Part shown: positions 1 through 5,003 of the stretch, in pieces
Position numbering within the stretch: the stretch's first letter is position 1
Layout: every line of letters starts with the position of its first letter
Source of the DNA: an uncultured Desulfomonile sp.
GTDB lineage: Bacteria; Desulfobacterota; Desulfomonilia; Desulfomonilales; Desulfomonilaceae
NCBI GenBank assembly: GCA_903920415.1
Contig: CAIXMD010000267.1
Coordinates: forward strand, 1-5,003
DNA: 5,003 nucleotides
Direction of reading: 5' to 3'
Notes under the pieces: model-generated
The model's input: the letters and a program-made list of their open reading frames with translations, nothing else
What the model was told of the DNA's origin: nothing
Database searches by the model: none
Made by a program: the position numbers and the translations under genes

Positions 1-60
1 ACTTGAGGCATCTGTCACTCAACAGGCCCCAGAAAATACCTCTGCATAATTGGAATAAGA

Positions 61-2478
61 ATGACAACTTCTCTTCCTCGATATGTTTGCATACACGGCC
101 ATTTTTACCAGCCCCCGCGAGAAAATCCGTGGCTCGAATATGTGGAAAACCAGGATTCAGCTCATCCTTTCCACGATTGGAACGAGCTGATTGCAGAGGA
201 ATGCTACACCCCCAACACGCAGGCCAGGATACTGGATGGACAGGGCCGTCTCCGAGACATAATGAACAATTATGAGCACATAAGTTTCAACTTTGGTCCA
301 ACCCTACTTTCCTGGCTCGAAGAACAAACTCCACATACCTATCACGCTATACTGCAGGCCGATGCGGTAAGCTTAGTGCGCAGGTCCGGGCATGGAAACG
401 CTCTCGCTCAAGCTTACAATCACATGATAATGCCTCTAGCTTCGAAGCGGGACAAAATCACACAAGTAATTTGGGGTATAGAAGACTTCAGGAAACGATT
501 CGGTCGCGATCCTGAGGGGATGTGGCTTCCTGAAACGGCTGTGGACCTTGAATCTCTTGAGATTCTTGTAGACAACGGCATCTCTTTCACCATCCTGTCT
601 CCAAGGCAAGCTCAAAGGTTTCGGACCTCCTCAAAAGCCCGATGGATTGATCTTAACTCCTGTTCTGTGGACCCTTCGAGGCCATATCTCTGCTGGTTAT
701 CCCGAGGGCGGGCCATAACCATTTTCTTTTACGACGCCCCCATTTCACAGGCTATTGCTTTCGAGCACATGCTCAACAACGGTGAGGAATTCAAGAACAG
801 AATCCTCGGTGGATTTTCCAGTGAGCGAACATGGCCTCAGTTGGTAAATATTGCCACTGACGGTGAATCATACGGCCATCACCACAGGTTCGGCGAAATG
901 GCCCTCGCTTTTGCCCTGGAAGGGCTTTCGAATCAACCTGGCGTGAGCCTCACCAACTACGGTGAATTTTTAGACAAACATCCGCCAACTGCGGAAGTTG
1001 AGTTTATTGAAAATTCCTCTTGGAGTTGCGCGCACGGAATCGGTCGATGGTCGGAGGACTGTGGGTGCTCAAACGGTGAAAAACCTGAGTGGAACCAGAA
1101 ATGGCGTGCTCCGCTGAGAAGAGCCATGGACTTGGTACGCGACCGAGTAGATGGGCTGTTCAGCAAGGAAGCCGATCTTTTCTTTACCGACCCGTGGGCC
1201 ACTCGGGATGCCTATATAGAAGTCATATTGGAAAAACATCGAGATGCCGAGAAATTCGTTAAGGTTCATGCCGGCAGGGAACTTGGCGCCGGTGATGTTT
1301 CCCTGGCCCTTAACCTATTGGAACTGCAACGCAATCGTATGCTCATGTACACGAGCTGCGGCTGGTTCTTCGAAGACATCTCTGGGATCGAGTCCTTACA
1401 GATCTTGCGGTATGCCGCGAGGGTTATCCAGCTTGCTTCAAGGTACGATCCAGATCTGTTGGAACATTTCCTCAAGGAATTGTATCAGGCTGAAAGTAAC
1501 GTGAAACCTCAGATGCGAGGCGACGAAATATTCAATCAAAGAATCCTGCCGCAAGTGGCGGACCTAGACCATGTTGCGGCACATGCCGCTATTTCTTCAG
1601 GTTTTGAAAATGTTCCCATCGAACGGCAATTGTACTGCTACGATATTAGGCTCGATGACTTCACCAGAGAACAATCCGGTCAAAGAGTGTTCCTTTTGGG
1701 ACGAATGTCCGTACGCAGTCTCATAACTATGGACAGCGAAGATTTCATATCCGCAGTGATTTATCTCGGCGAAGTGGATTTGCGGTGTTCAATCGGAAAA
1801 TTTCAAGACAAGACGGGATACGATTCTCTCAAAAAGGATCTTTTTGATGGTTTTTATAGACATTCCTCGACAGAATTGATCCGAAAGCTGGACAGGTATT
1901 TCCCCGGTAAGTACTTTTCAATGAAAGATCTCTTCTCTGAGCAGCGCATCCGGATTATCGAAACTGCGACGAGCCGGATGTACGAAGAGCAGGCTGATCT
2001 CTTCGAGTCTTTTTATAAGAAGAACAAAGGCCTGGCCAGGTTGATAGTGAACCACCAGGCTCGGCTACCGGACACTTTTCTCGCGGCCGCAACATTCGTA
2101 TTGAATCGGACCTTTATAAAAGAGCTGGAGAAACTTTCGAGCGGATTTTATCCCGATGAACTGGAGTCGGTACTAGAGGAGACAAGGTTGTGGAAAATCA
2201 AGCCCGACATCAGTTCGGCCGAAAAACTTCTTCAGGGCCGCATCATGATGTTGGTCCGTGACTTAGAAATAAGGCCGAGAGACGAAAATATACCTGCGGA
2301 AATTGTGAAATTTCTGGACCTGGGGAAAAATTTGGAAATAACTTTGGAATTGGGAGACGCTCAAATCCTTTTCTTGAAAATAGTGCGTACCCTGGAAGCC
2401 GACTCCTCCAAACCTCTTCCGTCATTGTTCTCAGAGTTGGCCGATAGGCTCTCGGTGAGGCTGAACTGTGGAAGGTAA
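61..2478 (+). CDS. Glycoside hydrolase family 57 protein with DUF3536 C-terminal region
   Basis: Probable cytoplasmic alpha-glucan-acting enzyme of 805 residues, intact and about the usual length for the GH57/DUF3536 architecture. The N-terminus has the GH57 signature HGHFYQPPRENPW (residues 12-24). GMWLPE (153-158) supplies the expected nucleophile Glu158, and TDGESYGHHH (266-275) supplies the expected acid/base Asp267. A Trp/Cys-rich block, SSWSCAHGIGRWSEDCGC (about 319-336), follows, as in DUF3536-type members. The rest, roughly residues 480-800, is the mostly helical DUF3536 region. There is no signal peptide or membrane segment. The ATG at 61 is the only credible start: the frame upstream holds a TGA at 4-6 and no ATG, GTG or TTG after it. 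A weak GGAA (52-55) lies five bases ahead. The gene ends six bases before the DUF362 gene. Family and catalytic residues are clear. The substrate (glycogen, maltodextrin or another glucan) and the reaction (hydrolase, branching or transferase) cannot be told from sequence. Confidence 0.93.
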   Translation: MTTSLPRYVCIHGHFYQPPRENPWLEYVENQDSAHPFHDWNELIAEECYTPNTQARILDGQGRLRDIMNNYEHISFNFGPTLLSWLEEQTPHTYHAILQADAVSLVRRSGHGNALAQAYNHMIMPLASKRDKITQVIWGIEDFRKRFGRDPEGMWLPETAVDLESLEILVDNGISFTILSPRQAQRFRTSSKARWIDLNSCSVDPSRPYLCWLSRGRAITIFFYDAPISQAIAFEHMLNNGEEFKNRILGGFSSERTWPQLVNIATDGESYGHHHRFGEMALAFALEGLSNQPGVSLTNYGEFLDKHPPTAEVEFIENSSWSCAHGIGRWSEDCGCSNGEKPEWNQKWRAPLRRAMDLVRDRVDGLFSKEADLFFTDPWATRDAYIEVILEKHRDAEKFVKVHAGRELGAGDVSLALNLLELQRNRMLMYTSCGWFFEDISGIESLQILRYAARVIQLASRYDPDLLEHFLKELYQAESNVKPQMRGDEIFNQRILPQVADLDHVAAHAAISSGFENVPIERQLYCYDIRLDDFTREQSGQRVFLLGRMSVRSLITMDSEDFISAVIYLGEVDLRCSIGKFQDKTGYDSLKKDLFDGFYRHSSTELIRKLDRYFPGKYFSMKDLFSEQRIRIIETATSRMYEEQADLFESFYKKNKGLARLIVNHQARLPDTFLAAATFVLNRTFIKELEKLSSGFYPDELESVLEETRLWKIKPDISSAEKLLQGRIMMLVRDLEIRPRDENIPAEIVKFLDLGKNLEITLELGDAQILFLKIVRTLEADSSKPLPSLFSELADRLSVRLNCGR
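2470..2475 (+). promoter_or_regulatory. Ribosome binding site of the DUF362 gene
   Basis: GGAAGG lies nine bases before the ATG at 2485 and sits inside the last codons of the GH57 gene. Its position, and the TAA and TGA stops packed between the two reading frames, suggest that ribosomes finishing the first gene can start the second. This supports co-translation of the pair. Confidence 0.6.
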
Positions 2479-2484
2479 TGAACT

Positions 2485-3807
2485 ATGAGAAAACCGAAAG
2501 TCGCCATAGTGCGGTATGAGAAACCTCTCGAATCGGTCCGAAAAGCCGTCGACCTATCGAATGGACTCGATGGCCTATCCTCCCACTCAAAGGTCTTCAT
2601 AAAACCGAACATAGTATTTTGGACCAAGGTCTCGCCATTCCCGAAATGGGGAGTGATTACCACTTCCCGCGTTGTCCAGGATATGGTTTCGCTTCTTAAG
2701 GAACGCGGTATCAATGATATCACAATTGGGGAAGGAACCGTTCTGTTTGACCCAAGAGATAATGAAACGCCGGCCCACGCCTTTGAAACGCTCGGGTACA
2801 ATTTGCTTAAGAAGCGTTTCGGAGTAAAGGTCATTAATGTTTTCGAGAGACCTTTTAAAAAAGTTGATCTGGGAGATGGCGTGGAACTCAACTTTAATGC
2901 CGACGTCCTTGACAGCGACTTCGTGGTCAACATACCGGTGCTGAAGACACACGCCCAGACACTCGTAAGCCTCGGCATAAAAAATATTAAAGGTCTGATC
3001 GACATTAATTCGAGAAAAAAATGTCACTCGGCCGACCCAGTCCGAAACCTCCACTACATGGTCTCGAAGCTCGCAAACAAGCTTCCGCCTACCTTTACTA
3101 TACTGGATGGTATCTATACCAACGAGAGGGGTCCCAGTTTTGATGGAAAGATAAGGAGAAGCAATCTCCTCGTGGCTTCAACCGATGTTCTTTCTACGGA
3201 CAAAGTCGGGGCCTGGATACTGGGTTATCACACATCGGACGTGCCTCATTTGGTTTACGCGGCCCAAGAGAGGAAAAGGACGCAAGATCTTTCCGACGTG
3301 GAAGTTGTAGGAGAAAAGCTGGCCGATGTCTCAATGCGGCTAGAATACTCTTTTGGGTACAACCAGACCGATACCTTACCTCTACCAATGGAGAAGATGG
3401 GAATCAAGGGCCTGGCTTACCCAAAATATGATCTCACCCTATGCACCTATTGCTCAGCCCTCACAGGTATTATTTTGACCTCCATCGCTTTCGCATGGAA
3501 AGGTGAACCCTGGGACGACGTCGAAGTACTCACCGGCAAGGTGATGAAACCCACACCGGGCAGAAAAAAGACTATCCTCATAGGAAAGTGCCTCTACAGC
3601 GCAAACAAGAACGACCCGAGGATAAAGGAGATGATATCAGTCAAGACCTGTCCGCCGTCCCCTAAAGCTATTGTGGAAGCACTTCATCAGGCCGGGATCG
3701 AAGTCAATCCTGCAATATTCGAGCACTTGGAAGCTGCACCGGGTTTCTTCATGGGAAAGTACGAGGGCAAGCCTGACTTCGACGAATCACTGTTCAGGAT
3801 AGAATAG
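2485..3807 (+). CDS. DUF362 domain protein with C-terminal four-cysteine module
   Basis: A 440-residue soluble protein of unassigned reaction. The DUF362 domain covers roughly residues 5-245. Its family marks are FIKPN (38-42), IGEG (81-84) and the core PVLKTHAQ followed by GIKNIKGLI (about 151-172). The C-terminal part (about 310-440) has CTYC (Cys320, Cys323), GKC (Cys369) and KTCPPSP (Cys389), a spacing of CX2C-X45-C-X19-C. Four such cysteines could hold a [4Fe-4S] cluster or another metal, but this is an inference. It is not the tandem CX2CX2CX3CP ferredoxin found in some DUF362 proteins. No signal peptide or membrane segment is evident. The ATG at 2485 follows GGAAGG by nine bases and the GH57 stop by six, so the two are probably one operon. 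Family membership is firm. Annotation as a ferredoxin or as a specific enzyme would not be justified. Confidence 0.9.
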   Translation: MRKPKVAIVRYEKPLESVRKAVDLSNGLDGLSSHSKVFIKPNIVFWTKVSPFPKWGVITTSRVVQDMVSLLKERGINDITIGEGTVLFDPRDNETPAHAFETLGYNLLKKRFGVKVINVFERPFKKVDLGDGVELNFNADVLDSDFVVNIPVLKTHAQTLVSLGIKNIKGLIDINSRKKCHSADPVRNLHYMVSKLANKLPPTFTILDGIYTNERGPSFDGKIRRSNLLVASTDVLSTDKVGAWILGYHTSDVPHLVYAAQERKRTQDLSDVEVVGEKLADVSMRLEYSFGYNQTDTLPLPMEKMGIKGLAYPKYDLTLCTYCSALTGIILTSIAFAWKGEPWDDVEVLTGKVMKPTPGRKKTILIGKCLYSANKNDPRIKEMISVKTCPPSPKAIVEALHQAGIEVNPAIFEHLEAAPGFFMGKYEGKPDFDESLFRIE

Positions 3808-3809
3808 AG

Positions 3810-3832
3810 ACGGAAGCATATTGTGCCGTTTT
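3810..3832 (+). terminator. Possible weak terminator after the DUF362 gene
   Basis: Three bases past the DUF362 stop, ACGG (3810-3813) can pair with CCGT (3826-3829) and runs into TTTT (3829-3832). Alternative pairing of GCAT with GTGC inside gives a similar, bulged hairpin. The stem is short and the T-run brief, so this is marginal. It lies in the 62-base gap between two converging genes, where a terminator is expected. On the opposite strand there is no good T-run after the hairpin, so it would not obviously stop era transcripts. Confidence 0.25.
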
Positions 3833-3869
3833 ACTTTCACATTCACACATCACTCTCATTACGGCGAAA

Positions 3870-4769
3870 TTATAAGTATCCGAGTTCCTTGAGTTTACGT
3901 GAGTCTTGGGTCCAGCGGGGTGTGACTTTGACAAAAAGATCGAGCCTCACTCTGCGCTCCAGGAATTCCTCCAGCTTGGATCGAGCTGAAATTCCAATCT
4001 GTTTGATCATTGATCCTTTTTTTCCTACAAGAATTTTCTTCTGGCTTTCTCGCTCAGTATGAATATCCGCATGGATGATTACGATTTCCCCTTTGTCTGT
4101 GAAGGACTCCACCACTACTGTGGTCTTGTACGGGACCTCCTGACCCGTCATTTTCATGATCTGTTCCCTGATGATCTCGGCTGCGAAAAATCTGACAGGA
4201 AGATCGCTTATGTCGTCTTCGGGAAAGAGCGCCGGGCCGGTGGGCAGTAGTCTCACAAGGGCTTGGACCAGATCTTCGATTCCTGAGCCGTCAATTGCGC
4301 TGACCGGAAAAATCTCCTCGAATTGGTGGGCCATGGAATAGACCTTGATCATAGGGAGGAGAATAGATTTTTCAGATGTATCTATTTTGTTGATGACCAG
4401 TACTGATTTCTGTTTTGATGCTCGGATAAGATCAATTATGCGCAGGTCGTCCTCATGAATTATGGCCCCGGGGACAGTAACAAAGAGAACGACGTCTACA
4501 TCCTGGAGCGTTTTCAGAGCCGCAGCAACAATTGTGCGATTAAGAAGATTCTTGGGATCGTGGATACCTGGAGTGTCTATTAAGGCTATCTGTGCCTGGG
4601 GCAAATTGTGTAGTGCAGTGATTCGGTGTCTTGTGGTCTGCTCCTTGGATGTCACTATGGACAATTTCCGCCCGATTATCCGGTTAACGAGAGTAGATTT
4701 TCCGACGTTTGAGCGGCCGGTAACGGCAACGAATCCGAAGCAGTGATCCCTGCGAGGCTCGGGTTCCAT
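3870..4769 (-). CDS. era: GTPase Era (30S ribosome assembly)
   Basis: Era binds the 3' end of 16S rRNA and helps finish the 30S subunit, coupling GTP hydrolysis to ribosome maturation; it acts in the cytoplasm and at the membrane face. The 299-residue length is typical. The GTPase domain shows G1 GRSNVGKST (18-26), switch-I KEQTTRHR (42-49), G3 DTPG (65-68), G4 NKID (127-130) and G5 VSAI (156-159). The C-terminal KH domain (about 200-290) has the RNA-binding GKKG loop (249-252) followed by SMIKQIG. Ser20 replaces the proline usual in Era G1 (GRPNVGKS), and Glu43 replaces the usual Pro or Ala before QTTR; neither should abolish activity. The ATG at 4769 is secure: an in-frame TAG lies at 4790-4788, and AGGAG sits seven bases before the start. 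No rnc or recO, its common partners, lies beside it in this window. It converges on the DUF362 gene and diverges from tRNA-Ser. Confidence 0.97.
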   Translation of the reverse strand: MEPEPRRDHCFGFVAVTGRSNVGKSTLVNRIIGRKLSIVTSKEQTTRHRITALHNLPQAQIALIDTPGIHDPKNLLNRTIVAAALKTLQDVDVVLFVTVPGAIIHEDDLRIIDLIRASKQKSVLVINKIDTSEKSILLPMIKVYSMAHQFEEIFPVSAIDGSGIEDLVQALVRLLPTGPALFPEDDISDLPVRFFAAEIIREQIMKMTGQEVPYKTTVVVESFTDKGEIVIIHADIHTERESQKKILVGKKGSMIKQIGISARSKLEEFLERRVRLDLFVKVTPRWTQDSRKLKELGYL

Positions 4770-4776
4770 AGGCGGT

Positions 4777-4781
4777 CTCCT
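4777..4781 (-). promoter_or_regulatory. Ribosome binding site of era
   Basis: The minus strand reads AGGAG seven bases ahead of the era ATG, a near-ideal Shine-Dalgarno site. With the in-frame TAG nine bases further upstream, it fixes the start of Era at 4769 and rules out a longer N-terminus. Confidence 0.85.
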
Positions 4782-4873
4782 GAGAGTCTAGTAGTGATGT
4801 TCAAAGACGAGGGACACAAGAAAACACTTGGTTTCCGGACGGCCACGCGCAGAATCCCGGTGGAGAATTTTGG

Positions 4874-4906
4874 TTGACCATAAGGTGTTTTCCTGTCTAT
4901 TATAAT
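4874..4906 (+). promoter_or_regulatory. Sigma-70-type promoter of tRNA-Ser
   Basis: TTGACC (4874-4879) matches five of six bases of the -35 consensus. Downstream are two overlapping -10 choices. TATTAT (4898-4903) has an 18-base spacer from the -35. The perfect consensus TATAAT (4901-4906) has a 21-base spacer, which is long. Either places the transcription start about 3-6 bases before the mature tRNA 5' end at 4916, as expected for a tRNA gene with a short leader. The stretch between the -10 and the start is not GC-rich, so a stringent-response discriminator is not obvious. Confidence 0.65.
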
Positions 4907-4915
4907 TGTTTCCGT

Positions 4916-5003
4916 GGAGAGATGCCCGAGTGGCCGAAGGGGCGCGACTGGAAATCGCGTGAATGCCCACAAGGTGTTCCGAGGGTTCGAATCCCTCTCT
5001 CTC
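4916..5003 (+). tRNA. tRNA-Ser(GGA), 3' end cut by window edge
   Basis: A class II tRNA that decodes UCC and UCU. The acceptor 5' strand GGAGAGA (4916-4922) pairs with TCTCTC (4998-5003); the seventh pairing base, the discriminator and any encoded CCA lie past the window. A three-pair D stem (CCC/GGG) is followed by the anticodon stem CGCGA/TCGCG (4943-4947 with 4955-4959) and the loop CTGGAAA, giving anticodon GGA at 4950-4952. The long variable arm typical of tRNA-Ser is a seven-pair stem, GAATGCC with GGTGTTC (4961-4967 with 4973-4979), including two wobble pairs. The T arm is GAGGG/CCCTC around TTCGAAT (4981-4997). All arms fold without mismatches, so the gene appears functional. It is transcribed away from era. 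Confidence 0.96.

Noticed and set aside
1..60. A CATAAT (45-50) upstream of the GH57 gene as a possible -10 box.
   Set aside because: No matching -35 lies at a workable distance, and the gene may belong to an operon that begins before the window.
2361..3005. A 214-codon open frame on the minus strand across the GH57-DUF362 junction, and another at 2587-3054.
   Set aside because: Both are antisense to well-supported genes with intact family motifs. Their translations are low-complexity and show no recognisable domain, as expected of shadow frames.
3825..3865. Inverted repeat GCCGT/ACGGC flanking about 31 bases in the convergent gap.
   Set aside because: Only five pairs around a long unstructured loop, so it is not a credible terminator or operator.
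4797..4877. A 26-codon plus-strand open frame (MFKDEGHKK...) in the era/tRNA-Ser spacer.
   Set aside because: No Shine-Dalgarno at a useful distance, no promoter ahead of it, and it overlaps the tRNA -35 element. Its length is easily reached by chance.
4676..4972. Minus-strand open frames of 98 and 60 codons covering the spacer and part of the tRNA.
   Set aside because: They run antisense through the tRNA-Ser gene, and one overlaps the start of era in another frame. No domain or ribosome binding site supports them.
4882..4978. The eight-base word AAGGTGTT occurs both in the tRNA promoter spacer (4882-4889) and in the tRNA variable arm (4971-4978), which could hint at an attachment-site repeat.
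   Set aside because: Too short, and the second copy is fully explained by the variable-arm stem. No integrase or mobile-element gene is in the window.

Overview
The window is an ordinary stretch of bacterial chromosome, dense with genes and of roughly even base composition. The genes, and the appearance of the GH57/DUF3536 and DUF362 proteins, suggest an anaerobic or syntrophic deltaproteobacterium-like organism (Desulfobacterota in the broad sense). That placement is an inference from family resemblance, not something the sequence proves. I see no phage, insertion sequence, CRISPR or toxin-antitoxin signals.

Layout. Bases 1-60 are the tail of an upstream spacer, with no recognisable promoter. 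Bases 61-2478 (+) encode a full-length, 805-residue glycoside hydrolase family 57 protein with a DUF3536 C-terminal region. Six bases later, 2485-3807 (+) encodes a 440-residue DUF362 protein whose C-terminal module carries four well-placed cysteines. The two genes look like a translationally close pair. A 62-base gap (3808-3869) then separates them from the convergent gene era (4769-3870, -), the essential 30S-assembly GTPase. From 4770 to 4915 lies a 146-base divergent spacer holding the era ribosome binding site and a good promoter pointing the other way. That promoter drives a tRNA-Ser(GGA) gene starting at 4916, which is cut by the window edge one base before the end of its acceptor stem.

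How the genes fit together. GH57 enzymes act on alpha-glucans, so the first gene probably works in glycogen or storage-polysaccharide metabolism. The DUF362 partner has no assigned reaction; its cysteines suggest a metal or iron-sulfur site. Era and tRNA-Ser are translation housekeeping genes and are probably unrelated to the pair. The least understood part of the window is the GH57/DUF3536-DUF362 pair. Nothing here amounts to a demonstrably new system.
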